A stretch of DNA of 64,000 nt from Bradyrhizobium sp. CB82. GTDB taxonomy: Bacteria; Pseudomonadota; Alphaproteobacteria; Rhizobiales; Xanthobacteraceae. The notes below the pieces were generated by a model, which searched no databases, was not told where the DNA came from, and saw nothing but the letters and a program-made list of their open reading frames with translations. A program made the position numbers and the translations under genes. This document shows, piece after piece, positions 49,424-59,251 of the stretch (position 1 is its first letter; each line of letters starts with the position of its first letter). The stretch lies in NCBI RefSeq assembly GCF_029714405.1, contig NZ_CP121650.1, positions 4,221,001 to 4,285,000 on the forward strand, in the 5' to 3' direction.

Positions 49424-49711
49424 ATGTGCAACCTTTACAGTATCACCACCAACCAAGTCGCCATTCTCGCGCTCTTCCGCGTGGTAAACGGCTACGTTGG
49501 CAACTTGCAACCGATGCCCGGCGTCTTCCCCGACGATGCAGCGTCCGCGATCCGCAACACGGAAGCCGGGAGCGAGTTGGTGCTGATGCGTTGGGGTGCC
49601 GCCGCCCGGTGCTTTGCACTGAACTTGAACTCGATCACTGCGCGAGCGAGCTGGCCAAACAGACGCAAAGAAAGCGATGATCAACGACCAGCTGCGTGTC
49701 ATGGGATGTGA
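49424..49711 (+). pseudogene. N-terminal fragment of an SRAP (YedK/HMCES-type) protein
   Basis: The start MCNLYSITTNQVAILALFRV has the invariant Cys2 that crosslinks to abasic DNA, and NLQPMPGVFPDDAASAIRNT and ELVLMRWG follow as in SRAP proteins. After about residue 58 the sequence no longer fits the family and stops at 49711, short of the usual 220 or so residues. The gene is decayed. Confidence 0.65.
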
Positions 49712-50351
49712 TGTTTCGTGTCCTTGACGAGTCGCTTCATGGTGCCAAGACAGGACTTGGCTTCTTACGAACACAAGGTCCTCATCAGCATTCTAACCCG
49801 ACGCGGTGGAGCTCGCGAATCGCGCGCTCTCTGGCGTGATTGTTGCCGCCAGCAGTCAGATACGGAATAGGTTGAACGCCTCGAACAACAACCCGACGCG
49901 TTGCCTCAAACAATATCCACTCACTGCCGCGGTTAAGATGGTTAGATATGGGCTTGCCGATTGGCTAACGGGGCCGATTGCGTGGTGCATCCGTGATGCC
50001 TAGGTGGACCCGGCAACGTAAAACGGAACAGCTGCATTTCGTCGTTGATGCATTACGAGTGCCCCAGGAGCGACTCCGTGCTGGAACAATGTTCGATGGT
50101 CTGATGAGCGCTCGAAGCTAGCCCTGTCGAAGAAGGCGGTATCATCAAGATCTATCGTCAGAGGCGTCGCATGGACCTGGCTGCGAAGGATCCAGTGCTG
50201 AAGGAGCAACGAATAGCAGAAGCGCATCAACTTTATCGACGACCTGCCGAATATCTTGGCGACAGAACTGATCAGCTCCAGCCCCTTACCTCTCCCTTGC
50301 GGAGGCTCGGTCAGACGAACGAGGGCGCTGGCGTGCTTACAGCATCGTGGT
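49712..50351. other. no gene seen
   Basis: This 640-base stretch is less GC-rich than its surroundings. Short open frames (for example 49806-50003 and 50171-50356) have no recognisable motif and no good ribosome-binding site. It probably is the upstream control region of the AraC gene plus old debris. Confidence 0.5.
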
Positions 50352-50371
50352 TATAATGAACTATCGTTCAT
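50352..50371 (+). promoter_or_regulatory. -10 element with overlapping dyad upstream of the first AraC gene
   Basis: TATAAT at 50352-50357 is a consensus -10 box. It overlaps ATGAAC-TATC-GTTCAT (50356-50371), a perfect 6-bp inverted repeat. A protein bound there would block transcription start. The AraC gene begins 63 bases downstream. The -35 region is poor, so an activator may help. Confidence 0.5.
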
Positions 50372-50433
50372 CACCACGAGGCGCATATTGCGCTGCAGCG
50401 GGCCCCGTCAGCTGACTACACGCGGAGCACGAG

Positions 50434-51294
50434 ATGGAAGCCAAGCGCGAGTTTAGAGGCTCCGATACCCACGGTGTTCTGCAACGGTTTGGGGCCGACA
50501 TCCGTGCTACAAGTGAGGGGCATGGATGGTCTTCGATTTACGCGTCGATCCAAAGAGAGAATCCCTTCGAGGGGCGGTTCGAAGCGATCGCTGACGACCT
50601 CATTGTGTTGCACCGTAGCGGCCCCGTGCAGACGACCTTTGCGTCCGGCGGGCACGTCACTTCACGTTGCATTCCAAAAGGAAGCATCTTTTTTTTGCCG
50701 GCAGGTCATGCGTGCGAGGTAGGATTGCATGGGGCGCTGGATACTCTCCATATTTATCTCCGCGCAAACTTAATTCCTGTCCACGATGTTACACCGCTGC
50801 TGGTGGAACGGGATGTGGTTATACAGCATCTGGCACAGGCGGTTGAGCAGGCGGTTTGCGAGAATGCCCCGAATTCAGATCGCTTCATCGATCCGATAGC
50901 GCGGGCGCTTGCGAACAGGGTCTCCGCGATTAGCAGGAGTAGCGAACCGTGGCAGGTTCAGACCGCTGGGCTGCCTGAATACCAACTTCGGCGCCTTCAG
51001 GATTTCATAGAAGCCAATCTTGAGGGTGAGATCACCCTTGCTGCGATGGCCAGCGCGTGCGGCATCGGCACAAAGTCGTTCGTTCGAGCTTTTGCAGCAA
51101 CGACCGGCAAATCACCATACCAATATGTGATCGCGGCACGTGTCGAACGGGCCAAGCGATTGATCGAGCAAGACCAGGAAGGGCTCGCTGAGATAGCTCT
51201 ACGCTGTGGCTTCTCCCATCAGGAACACTTGACGCGTGCCTTCCGCAGGCTGACGGGTCAAACGCCTGGTCGGTACCGTCGCAGCGTCAACTGA
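50434..51294 (+). CDS. AraC-family regulator (copy 1)
   Basis: This is a 286-residue regulator. The N-terminal domain has the cupin-like pattern GWSSIYASIQRENPFEGRF and FLPAGHACEVGLHG. The C-terminal double helix-turn-helix begins LQDFIEANLEGEITLAAMAS and ends IALRCGFSHQEHLTRAFRRL and TGQTPGRYRR. It is clearly paralogous to the genes at 51312 and 62950. It probably activates the operons carrying the shared TGCA-type promoter repeats (52311, 59252, 63899). Confidence 0.93.
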   Translation: MEAKREFRGSDTHGVLQRFGADIRATSEGHGWSSIYASIQRENPFEGRFEAIADDLIVLHRSGPVQTTFASGGHVTSRCIPKGSIFFLPAGHACEVGLHGALDTLHIYLRANLIPVHDVTPLLVERDVVIQHLAQAVEQAVCENAPNSDRFIDPIARALANRVSAISRSSEPWQVQTAGLPEYQLRRLQDFIEANLEGEITLAAMASACGIGTKSFVRAFAATTGKSPYQYVIAARVERAKRLIEQDQEGLAEIALRCGFSHQEHLTRAFRRLTGQTPGRYRRSVN

Positions 51295-51311
51295 ACAAGC
51301 AGCTAGGGCCA

Positions 51312-52247
51312 ATGCAGAAACGCTCCGATCTACCATCGCCAGCCGCAGCGCAAAATGAGCATACCGTGCGGCCTTTTGACGGAGGCGAGGTCCATTCCGT
51401 GCTGCGACAGTTCGCCGTGAAACGCGAGGCATCCAGTGTGGGGCTCGGCTGGTCGACTATGTTCGCATCGGTTCAGCGGGAAGAGCCGTTCAGGGGCCGC
51501 TTCGAAGCCAATGCCAACGCCCTGCTGGTGACTGCAGCTAGTGGACCAGTCGATGTTACCTATCGGATCGACGGGCGTGTTGTATCCAGGCACTTGCAGG
51601 AGAAGGGTATCTTTTTCCTGCCGCCGCGCCGCGACTGTGAGGTGACGCTAAATACGCCGTTGAATTCGATCCATGTGTACCTGCGTCCTGAACTGTTTTC
51701 TGGCTCTGAAGGTAAAGCGCAGAACTCCGATTTTGGCCTCTTGCCTTTGTTGGGTGAGCCGGAGCCCCTAACCGGCAATCTCCTGGCAGTGGTGGAAGAA
51801 ATGGTGCGTGAGGGTGATACCTCGTGTTCCCTCCTGGCCGATTCAATTTCGCATGCAATAGCCAATCGCCTTGTCGTGCTCAATGCACGGGAGCGGAAAG
51901 CGCCGTGTGCTGTGGAACGCCAGCTGAGTACACGTAGCGTCCGCTCGATTCGTGATTTTGTCGAAGCCAACATCGCGGATTGCATCAAGCTGGACGATTT
52001 GGCTGCGATCTGCGGCGTAAGTCCCGAGTATTTCATACGGGTGTTCAAGGCTTCGCTGGGCGTGTCTCCTCACCGCTACGTTGTGGGGGTGCGAATTCAT
52101 CATGCGAAACTGCTCCTGACGGATCCAAACATTGGCCTCGCGGAAGTTGCAAGGCAATGCGGGTTTGCGCACCAGCAGCATTTCACGAACACGTTCCGTC
52201 GGATGACGGGCTTGTCGCCGGGCGCTTATCGACGGGCGATGAACTAA
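51312..52247 (+). CDS. AraC-family regulator (copy 2)
   Basis: This 311-residue paralogue of the gene 18 bases upstream has a 25-residue N-terminal extension. It shares GLGWSTMFASVQREEPFRGR, FLPPRRDCEV, and the C-terminal FVEANIADCIKLDDLAAICG and VARQCGFAHQQHFTNTFRRM blocks. The recognition helices differ from copy 1 (ICGVSPEYFIRVFK versus ACGIGTKSFVRAFA), so the DNA targets may differ. It lies directly upstream of the flavin-monooxygenase operon. Confidence 0.93.
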   Translation: MQKRSDLPSPAAAQNEHTVRPFDGGEVHSVLRQFAVKREASSVGLGWSTMFASVQREEPFRGRFEANANALLVTAASGPVDVTYRIDGRVVSRHLQEKGIFFLPPRRDCEVTLNTPLNSIHVYLRPELFSGSEGKAQNSDFGLLPLLGEPEPLTGNLLAVVEEMVREGDTSCSLLADSISHAIANRLVVLNARERKAPCAVERQLSTRSVRSIRDFVEANIADCIKLDDLAAICGVSPEYFIRVFKASLGVSPHRYVVGVRIHHAKLLLTDPNIGLAEVARQCGFAHQQHFTNTFRRMTGLSPGAYRRAMN

Positions 52248-52310
52248 GAGCCCCACGATCAGCCTTTCCGATCTGAACGCTGGCTCGTTTCCTGTCAACG
52301 AAGCGGGCAG

Positions 52311-52375
52311 TTTGTGTCAGTTTCCTGCAAACCGGTCCGGTTTGTGCAGGCTTAGCCACCCGGCATGTCCTAATT
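52311..52375 (+). promoter_or_regulatory. shared AraC-type promoter module, copy A
   Basis: TTTGTGTCAG (52311), TTTCCTGCAA (52321) and TTTGTGCAGG (52341) form direct repeats. After 19 bases comes TCCTAATTT (52368-52376), a likely -10 element. The same arrangement is found at 59252 and, more loosely, at 63899. It would drive the leader frame and the FMN reductase operon. Confidence 0.65.
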
Positions 52376-52433
52376 TCACCTCACGAAGAGGCGCCACACG
52401 CAATGACGGCGCCGATGATAGGGAGAGACGCGC

Positions 52434-52550
52434 ATGGCATTGTTCGATGCCGGGCGAGGGTGCTCGCATATCCAAATTGGCCAGCATTCGCTTGAGGAGC
52501 CTTGCACCTCGGGTGATCGTGCTGCTCAGGAAAGTGGGCCGCTGCGATGA
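52434..52550 (+). CDS. short leader reading frame coupled to the FMN reductase
   Basis: ATG 52434 has GGGAGAG seven bases upstream, the best ribosome-binding site of the operon. The 38-residue frame (MALFDAGRGCSHIQIGQHSL, then to SGPLR) stops at TGA 52550, which overlaps the reductase ATG (ATGA). The start GCGCATGGCATTG is identical to that of the leader at 59369. It may be a coupling or attenuating peptide, or the remnant of an ancestral first gene. Confidence 0.5.
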   Translation: MALFDAGRGCSHIQIGQHSLEEPCTSGDRAAQESGPLR

Positions 52551-53176
52551 AGGACTGGTCTCCGCTCGTCGTCGGGATCGGCGGAACGTTGCGCGACGGA
52601 TCAACCTCGGAGAGGGCGCTCCGCCTGGCTTTGACAGAAGCCGCGCGGCTCGGTGCAAGAACACAGATCTTCGCGGGCCAATCGTTGAACCTGCCTCACT
52701 ACGACGCCATCGAACGTACGGAGCGTGCGACGTCGTTGGTCGAAGCACTGCGCACCGCAGACGGCGTCATCATTGCCACCCCAAGCTATCATGGCTCGAT
52801 CTCCGGCCTGGTCAAGAACGCAATAGACTACACCGAGGATCTCCGCGCCGACGCGCGCAGCTATCTTGCCGGACGCGCTGTCGGCGCCATCGTATGCGCG
52901 GGCGGAGCCCAAGCCATGGGAGCGACGCTGGGGACTCTGCGGACCATTGTTCACGCGCTGCGCGGTTGGCCGACTCCATTTTCAGCGGTGATTAACACCG
53001 CGCAGAGGCCATTTTCCGCAGATGGTGCGTGCAGTGATCCGATCATAGCGCAACAGCTTGCATTCGTGGCCGAGCAGGTCGTCGAGTTCGCGAAAATGCG
53101 GCGGCTGTACGAGAGCCGGCGCAATGGGCTGGCGCCTCAACAAATATCAGAAGCCGCGCCGGCGCAATGCGCGTAG
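52547..53176 (+). CDS. NAD(P)H-dependent FMN reductase (SsuE/MsuE type)
   Basis: This 209-residue flavodoxin-fold reductase supplies reduced FMN. It has GIGGTLRDGSTSERALRLAL (phosphate loop) and ATPSYHGSISGLVKNAIDYT, both typical of SsuE-like enzymes, and AGGAQAMGATLGTLRTIVHA after that. It would be the partner of the flavin-dependent oxygenase at 54525. Its ATG has no good ribosome-binding site of its own but overlaps the leader stop, so it depends on translational coupling. Confidence 0.9.
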   Translation: MKDWSPLVVGIGGTLRDGSTSERALRLALTEAARLGARTQIFAGQSLNLPHYDAIERTERATSLVEALRTADGVIIATPSYHGSISGLVKNAIDYTEDLRADARSYLAGRAVGAIVCAGGAQAMGATLGTLRTIVHALRGWPTPFSAVINTAQRPFSADGACSDPIIAQQLAFVAEQVVEFAKMRRLYESRRNGLAPQQISEAAPAQCA

Positions 53177-53221
53177 AACGCGGCCGAAAAAAACCAGAAC
53201 GGGAAACACTAAGGAGGGCTC

Positions 53222-54469
53222 ATGAGCAAGAATCGCATTTTTAGTTATGAAAATCTCGTTGTCGTCTTGATGGGAGCCGCGTTTGGCTTCGTATTTTTCG
53301 ACCGTCTGGCGCTGAATTTTCTAGCTCCATTTCTGGTGCCTGAGCTCCATCTGAACAACACCCAGCTGGGTGCCCTCGCGGGTGGCCTGGCGCTGACCTG
53401 GGCAATCGCCGGCTATGCCGTCGGCACTCTTTCGGACTATTTTCAAAATCGTAAAACGCTCCTGGTCTGCGCGATAGTGATCTTCTCGATCTGCTCGGTA
53501 GGATCCGGTCTCGCCAATTCGTTTCTGACGTTGCTTGCCGCGCGCCTCGTTATGGGATTTGCGGAAGGACCTGTACTTCCGATCGCGCAATCGATCATGG
53601 CTGCGGAATCGTCGGAGCACCGTCGCGGCTTCAACATGGGCGTTCTGCAGAATTTCTTCAGCGCGCTTCTAAGTAATTTTGCCGCTCCTCTGGTGCTCGT
53701 CGCAATTGGGCAGATCTACGGCTGGAGAAGTGCTTTCTACATTGCGGCGGTGCCTGGCTTCGTGGTGGCGGCCCTGATTGTCGCATTTATCCGTGAACCT
53801 TCGTCGGGTGCCGTTCCGATATCGGCTGCGTCTGCGCGCAACACGATCCCGCTTTCGACGATGCTGAAACATCGCAACATCTGGGTTTGCGCGATCGTGA
53901 GCTGCCTGATGGTGTCCTGGCTCCTGATCCAGATAACGTTCCTTCCGATCTACCTGGTGCAGGTTCGCGGTCTGTCGCCCGGCGTGATGAGCGTTGCCGT
54001 GGCCGCGACCGGTATCGCAACGGCCGCGTCTTCGATCATCGTACCGGCGCTGTCGGATCGATTTGGCCGCCGTCCGATTCTCATCTTGTCAGGCTTCGTC
54101 GGCGTGGTTGCCCCGGTGACAACCGTAATGTTCGATGGACCTTTGCCTTTGATGGTGTTGTTCATGGGGGTCGGCTATCTCGCCATTGGCAGCTTCTCGT
54201 TGTTCATGGCCACTGTCCCGTCCGAGACAATCCCGGCGACCCATGTTGCTACTGCGCTTGGCTTCATCATGGGGGTGGGCGAGCTCGCGGGCGGCTTCGC
54301 GGGCCCGGCCCTCGCTGGGATCGCTTCCGACGTGTTCGGTCCGTCCAGCTCGATGTGGATCGCCGCTACGCTTTGTATCTGTGCAGGCTTGCTTTGCCTG
54401 ATGCTGGACGAAACTGCGCCGCGGGTGCTCGAGCGGCACAGAAGAATGATTGTGAGTTCGCCGGCATAA
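53222..54469 (+). CDS. MFS transporter (aromatic acid or organic anion symporter-like)
   Basis: This 415-residue carrier has twelve membrane segments, starting VVLMGAAFGFVFFDRLALNF. The motif-A loop is degenerate (GTLSDYFQNRKTLLV), and the second one reads PALSDRFGRRPILILSGFVG. MGFAEGPVLPIAQSIMAAES in TM4-5 is typical of organic anion symporters. AAGGAGGG lies six bases before the ATG. It probably imports the compound oxidised by the next gene. Confidence 0.9.
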   Translation: MSKNRIFSYENLVVVLMGAAFGFVFFDRLALNFLAPFLVPELHLNNTQLGALAGGLALTWAIAGYAVGTLSDYFQNRKTLLVCAIVIFSICSVGSGLANSFLTLLAARLVMGFAEGPVLPIAQSIMAAESSEHRRGFNMGVLQNFFSALLSNFAAPLVLVAIGQIYGWRSAFYIAAVPGFVVAALIVAFIREPSSGAVPISAASARNTIPLSTMLKHRNIWVCAIVSCLMVSWLLIQITFLPIYLVQVRGLSPGVMSVAVAATGIATAASSIIVPALSDRFGRRPILILSGFVGVVAPVTTVMFDGPLPLMVLFMGVGYLAIGSFSLFMATVPSETIPATHVATALGFIMGVGELAGGFAGPALAGIASDVFGPSSSMWIAATLCICAGLLCLMLDETAPRVLERHRRMIVSSPA

Positions 54470-54524
54470 ATGCCTGTCGCCGGTTAGCCGCAACCGCGCT
54501 CAACGGAAATATCAGGAGATAGAA

Positions 54525-55775
54525 ATGAACGTTCAGGCCATGCGCAAGAGCCTGCCGGCACCGGAACCTCACCTCACTCCGCAGGATCTGGTGGACCGCG
54601 CCGCGTCGATGAGAACGCTGTTGAGGGAATCGCAGGACGAAACCGATGAGCGGGGACATTTTTCGGACGAAATCCAGCAGAAGTTCATTGATGCTGGATT
54701 CTATCGGATCTTGCAGCCCAAAATGTTTGGTGGCTACGAGTTCGATTACGAAACATTTTTTCGCGTCATGGTGGAGATATCGCGCGGTCATCCGTCCGCA
54801 GGGTGGTGCTTGACGTTGGCCGCTTCTCATGCGCCCGTCATAGCCTCGCACTGGTCGGAAGCTGCACAGATCGAAATCTTCGGTTCATCCGGACATTTCG
54901 CGTCACCGCACCGGGCTGCCCCCGGGGGCACGTGCCTGCCGGTCGAGGGCGGCTATATCATTAATGGTGTGTGGCCATATTCGTCGGGAATACCGCACAG
55001 CACGCACTTCCTGGGCGCAACGTTGCTTCAAACTTCGTTCCCACCACGAATCCTGAACTTCGTTGTGCCGCGTGGGCAATACACAATTCTGGGCGATTGG
55101 GGTGGAGACCGCACCTTGGGTATGCGCGGCTCCGGCTCGAACAGCGTCAAGTTGGACAACGTCTTCGTGCCCGAGCACATGACCGCGTTCTTCGACGCGC
55201 TGGGTGTAAAGCAGGATCTCTCCGATGGCACACCCGGAACGCGATTGCATGGCAACCCCATGTATCTCGGCGTTCTCATGGGTCCTTATCACGCGGCCCT
55301 GACATCGCCTATCGTCGGTGCCGCGCGCGCGGCGATCGATGAATATCGCGATATCCTGTTCTCGCAAAACACATTTGTTCCACCTTTCATCAAGCGCGCC
55401 TTCGAGACTGATTTCCAGGTCAACTATGGCCGCGCCATAGCTTTGACCGATGCAGCCGAAGGCGTGCTGCTCCAGGGTTTGCGTAAGCACATGGACTACT
55501 GCCAGCGGTGGGCGAAGACGGGTTTGCAAGCCTCCGCGGAAGAAAACTTGCGACTCTGGGGAATGCTGCAGACCGGCGCACGTCTTGCCTGTGAAGCCAT
55601 CGAACTTTTGTTCCAGACCGCCGGGTCGACCGCGGCGCGGAAGGGCTCAAGGATGCTTCGATACTTTGGCGACGCCCAGATGTATCGAGGACACATGTCC
55701 TCCCAGTACATGACCTTCGCGAAGTACATTGGTCGCAGCAATCTCGGGCTGCCGACCGGTTTTCTGGATCTCTGA
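54525..55775 (+). CDS. flavin-dependent monooxygenase, acyl-CoA-dehydrogenase fold (HpaB/DszC-like)
   Basis: This 416-residue protein has the acyl-CoA dehydrogenase fold used by two-component oxygenases such as HsaA, DszC and p-hydroxyphenylacetate hydroxylase. Landmarks are FYRILQPKMFGGYEFDYETF near residue 60, GHPSAGWCLTLAASHAPVIA, GGYIINGVWPYSSGIPHSTH, and TAGSTAARKGSRMLRYFGDA in the C-terminal helical domain. It uses reduced flavin from the reductase at 52547 to hydroxylate a substrate. The catalytic Glu of true dehydrogenases is not apparent. CAGGAGATAG precedes the ATG. Confidence 0.88.
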   Translation: MNVQAMRKSLPAPEPHLTPQDLVDRAASMRTLLRESQDETDERGHFSDEIQQKFIDAGFYRILQPKMFGGYEFDYETFFRVMVEISRGHPSAGWCLTLAASHAPVIASHWSEAAQIEIFGSSGHFASPHRAAPGGTCLPVEGGYIINGVWPYSSGIPHSTHFLGATLLQTSFPPRILNFVVPRGQYTILGDWGGDRTLGMRGSGSNSVKLDNVFVPEHMTAFFDALGVKQDLSDGTPGTRLHGNPMYLGVLMGPYHAALTSPIVGAARAAIDEYRDILFSQNTFVPPFIKRAFETDFQVNYGRAIALTDAAEGVLLQGLRKHMDYCQRWAKTGLQASAEENLRLWGMLQTGARLACEAIELLFQTAGSTAARKGSRMLRYFGDAQMYRGHMSSQYMTFAKYIGRSNLGLPTGFLDL

Positions 55776-55792
55776 AGAAAGTCGGAGGGGAC

Positions 55793-56869
55793 GTGACCCA
55801 AACTAAAGCAAAACCTGCTCCGTTGGTGCTGGCAGATCAGGGATTCTTTTGGACCGGTTTGGTCCGCCAGCAGACACCGAATGGCACCATCGCTGCGGGC
55901 CAGATGTTCGTACAATATCAGATCCCGGAGCACATCCGGCATCCATATCCCATCGTGATGGTGCATGGAGGTGGGGGGCAGGGAACGGATTTTCTCGGTA
56001 CTGCTGATGGACGGCCTGGATGGGCCACTTATTTTCTGAAACAGGGTTACGCGGTCTATGTCGTCGACCGCCCAGGGCACGGTCGCTCACCCCTGCATCC
56101 GGAGGCTCTGGGTCCCATGACACCTCCGCTGACCTACGAATTTGCCATGACGCTGTTTACCGCGCCCGGCAAGCAGCCGAACAGCTGGCCGAACGCGCAA
56201 AAGCACAATCAGTGGCCTGGTTCCGGCGTCGTAGGCGATCCAGTTCTGGACCAATTCATCGCGACCCAAGGTCCATTCCTTGTCTTTCTGGCACAGACGC
56301 AACAGCTGATGCAGCGAGCCGGAGCCGAATTGCTGGATCGTATCGGTCCAGCGATCCTGCTCACCCATTCCATGGGCGCGCCCTTCGGCTGGCTCGTGGC
56401 CGATAGTCGACCGCACCTGGTGAAAGGCATTGTCGCGGTTGAGCCAATGGGGCCGCCTTTCGCCCAATTGCCAATGGGGCTGGGCGACCTCTCTTACGGA
56501 CTCACCGCGATCCCGATGACGTTCGATCCGCCCGTCAAAGGCCCAACTGAACTGCGGCGCGAAATCCGCAAGGCTCAGAAGCCGGGGCTGGCGGACTGCT
56601 TCGTTCAGAAAGAGCCGGCGAGGCGTCTTCCCAACCTCGCATCGATACCCGTTGCTGTCGTGACATCGGAGGCGTCGGCCTGGTCCATGCACGACCATGG
56701 CACCGTCGATTATCTCGTTCAGGCAGGCGTGCGAGCCGTCCATCTGCGGCTCGAAGACCATGGCCTGCGCGGCAACGGCCACCTGATGATGCAAGAAAGG
56801 AACAGCGATGACATCGCTGCTTTCCTGGAAAGGTGGATCTCGGAATATGTGGGGTCACGACCAACGTAA
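55793..56869 (+). CDS. alpha/beta hydrolase (large esterase-like)
   Basis: This 358-residue hydrolase has the oxyanion region VMVHGGGGQGTDF near residue 64, the nucleophile Ser in LLTHSMGAPFGWLV near 190, and a late catalytic His probably in NGHLMMQERNSDDIAAFLE. The start is GTG 55793 with GGAGGGG upstream, 18 bases after the oxygenase. It may cleave the ester or ring product made by the oxygenase. Members of this long subfamily are poorly characterised. Confidence 0.85.
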   Translation: MTQTKAKPAPLVLADQGFFWTGLVRQQTPNGTIAAGQMFVQYQIPEHIRHPYPIVMVHGGGGQGTDFLGTADGRPGWATYFLKQGYAVYVVDRPGHGRSPLHPEALGPMTPPLTYEFAMTLFTAPGKQPNSWPNAQKHNQWPGSGVVGDPVLDQFIATQGPFLVFLAQTQQLMQRAGAELLDRIGPAILLTHSMGAPFGWLVADSRPHLVKGIVAVEPMGPPFAQLPMGLGDLSYGLTAIPMTFDPPVKGPTELRREIRKAQKPGLADCFVQKEPARRLPNLASIPVAVVTSEASAWSMHDHGTVDYLVQAGVRAVHLRLEDHGLRGNGHLMMQERNSDDIAAFLERWISEYVGSRPT

Positions 56870-57136
56870 ATTCGATTTTACGCGCCGCCGCATCTTGTGG
56901 TGAAGTAGCGGCCGGAGGTCTGGCCGACCATCCCATGAGCCGGCCAAGTTGGCGGACGTCTACGGATCTGGTCAAATGAATTCCGGGATTGTCGTGGACG
57001 CAGCGACCAGCTTGCTGGTGTTCGACGATGCCAGCGAAAGCCTTGCACGCCGTGCGCCCCTCGCCGAAGCTCGAATAGGCTTACTCGCTTGATGCTTGGA
57101 TAGCGGAGGGCGCCGCAAGTAGTGAAAGAACTGACG

Positions 57137-59125
57137 ATGAAAGCAACTGCGACTTTGGAGCTGCTGTGGACCCCGTCCGAGGACAAGATCGTCGGGTCTC
57201 GCTTGTGGGATTACATGGGTTGGCTTGATGAGCGCCAGGGTCGCAAGTTCGAGGACTACGAGGACCTCTGGCGCTGGTCGACGAGCGACTTGAACACCTT
57301 CTGGGGATCGATCTGGGACTATTTCGACGTGCGGGCAGACGGCGACCCGACCCCCGTGCTGCAATCGGACGCGATGCCCGGCGTCGATTGGTTTCCGAAT
57401 ACCCGCCTGAACTATGCCGAGCACATCTTCCGCGCTGCTCGGCCCGTATCGCCTGCGCTCGTCGTGCTCAGTGAAACGGGCGAGGCCCGGGAGGTTAGTT
57501 GGGAAGCTCTGCGGCAACAGACGGCCGCGCTGGCGGCAACACTGCGTCGTCTGGGCATCAAGCGGGGTGACCGCGTTGCCGCCTACCTGCCCAATCGCCC
57601 GGAGACGGTCGTTGCGCTTCTGGCGTGCGCCAGTATTGGCGCCATCTGGTCCAGCTGCTCTCCCGAGATGGGGCGAACCATGGTGCTCGATCGTTTCAGC
57701 CAGATCGAACCGAAAGTTCTGTTTGCGGCCGACAGCTACACTTATAACGGCAAGACCCACGATCGCGCGCCTATCGTCGAGGATTTGCGCGAAGGGCTTC
57801 CGAGCGTCGGCCAGATCATTCATGTTCCCGGCCCGCTCGCGGCGGAGAGACCGATCCGATGGCGCAACGTGATGAGCTGGGGCGATGCCGTCAGCGGCGA
57901 CGCCGAATTGCAGTTCGATCGAGTGCCGTTCTCGCACCCGCTCTGGATCGTCTATTCCTCCGGAACGACGGGCTTGCCGAAGGGGATCGTACACGGCCAC
58001 GGCGGTATCGTCCTTACCCATCTCAAAACCATGTCGCTCCAGCACGACCTGCGTCCCGGCGAACGCCTGATGTTCCTGGCAAGCACTGGATGGATCGTGT
58101 GGAACCTGCAGGTCGGTGCGCTGCTGACCGGTGCCTCGATCGTGCTGTACGACGGCAATCCGGCCTGGCCGGACAATCGGGCGATCTGGAAATTGCTGGA
58201 TGCATACGACGTCACGCATTTCGGCTGCGGCGCCGCGTTTCTCACCAACTGCATGAAGGACGGCTTGCGCCCTGAGGAATTCGTCGCGCTGGAGAAGCTG
58301 CGGTCGATCAGCTCGACCGGCTCGCCGCTGCCGGTCGAGGCCTATCGGTGGGTCTACGACGCGATCAAATCAGATATTTGGCTTGCGTCGATCAGCGGCG
58401 GCACCGACATAGCTTCGGGCTTCGTGAGCTGCAGTCCTGTGCTGCCGGTCCATGCCGGAGAAATCCAATGCCGTGAACTGGGCGTCGCAGCATTCGCCTT
58501 CAACGAGGCGGGTGAACCGGTCATCGACGAGGTCGGCGAGCTCGTCATCGTCAAGCCGATGCCGTCGATGCCGATATTCTTCTGGAACGATGAGGGCGGC
58601 CGACGCTACCAGGAGAGCTACTTCGAGCAGTTTCCCGGCCGCTGGCGACATGGCGACTGGATCCGTTTTTCAGCCGCCGGGACCAGCCAGATCTACGGTC
58701 GCTCCGATACCACAATCAACCGGTTTGGCATCCGTATCGGAACCGCGGAGATCTATCGCGTTGTCGAGGATATTGCAGAAATCCGCGACAGTCTGGTTGT
58801 CGACCTCGAGTATCTCGGGCGAGAATCCTACATGCCGCTCTTTGTCGTGCTGCAGCCGGGGCTCATGCTCACCGATGAACTAAAGGCGAGGATCGCCACA
58901 CAGATCCGCACCTACGGCTCCGCTCGCCACGTGCCGAGCGAGATCTTCCAGGTCGAGGAGATCCCACGCACCCTGACCGGCAAGAAGATGGAGCTTCCGG
59001 TGCGCAAGCTGCTGCTTGGCACTCCTGCCGAAAGGGTGGCGAGCCCCGATTCCATGGCGAACCCGGCGAGCCTCGAATACTTCGTCAGGTTCGCGGAGCA
59101 GCTGAACCTGCCGCAGCGGGTGTAA
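57137..59125 (+). CDS. aacS: acetoacetate-CoA ligase
   Basis: This 662-residue adenylate-forming enzyme activates acetoacetate (or a similar oxo acid) to its CoA thioester. It has the family start RLWDYMGWLDERQGRKFEDY and WPNTRLNYAEH-like WFPNTRLNYAEH. The AMP motif is IVYSSGTTGLPKGIVHGHGG, and GRSDTTINRFGIRIGTAEIY follows. The acylation lysine is in TLTGKKMELPV. It indicates that the pathway ends in an oxo acid entering central metabolism. ATG 57137 is chosen at the conserved start; a GTG at 57122 is possible. The 267-base spacer before it holds no gene. Confidence 0.94.
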   Translation: MKATATLELLWTPSEDKIVGSRLWDYMGWLDERQGRKFEDYEDLWRWSTSDLNTFWGSIWDYFDVRADGDPTPVLQSDAMPGVDWFPNTRLNYAEHIFRAARPVSPALVVLSETGEAREVSWEALRQQTAALAATLRRLGIKRGDRVAAYLPNRPETVVALLACASIGAIWSSCSPEMGRTMVLDRFSQIEPKVLFAADSYTYNGKTHDRAPIVEDLREGLPSVGQIIHVPGPLAAERPIRWRNVMSWGDAVSGDAELQFDRVPFSHPLWIVYSSGTTGLPKGIVHGHGGIVLTHLKTMSLQHDLRPGERLMFLASTGWIVWNLQVGALLTGASIVLYDGNPAWPDNRAIWKLLDAYDVTHFGCGAAFLTNCMKDGLRPEEFVALEKLRSISSTGSPLPVEAYRWVYDAIKSDIWLASISGGTDIASGFVSCSPVLPVHAGEIQCRELGVAAFAFNEAGEPVIDEVGELVIVKPMPSMPIFFWNDEGGRRYQESYFEQFPGRWRHGDWIRFSAAGTSQIYGRSDTTINRFGIRIGTAEIYRVVEDIAEIRDSLVVDLEYLGRESYMPLFVVLQPGLMLTDELKARIATQIRTYGSARHVPSEIFQVEEIPRTLTGKKMELPVRKLLLGTPAERVASPDSMANPASLEYFVRFAEQLNLPQRV

Positions 59126-59251
59126 GGGCAGGAATGGCACTGCCGCCGTGCCGCAAGCTCTGTCCACGCCCGGTGCGTATCGACGCGGATGAACTGAGGA
59201 ATCCCTTCTTTTTTCAAGTGGCCGACGATGATGCCGCATTGCGACATGCAG

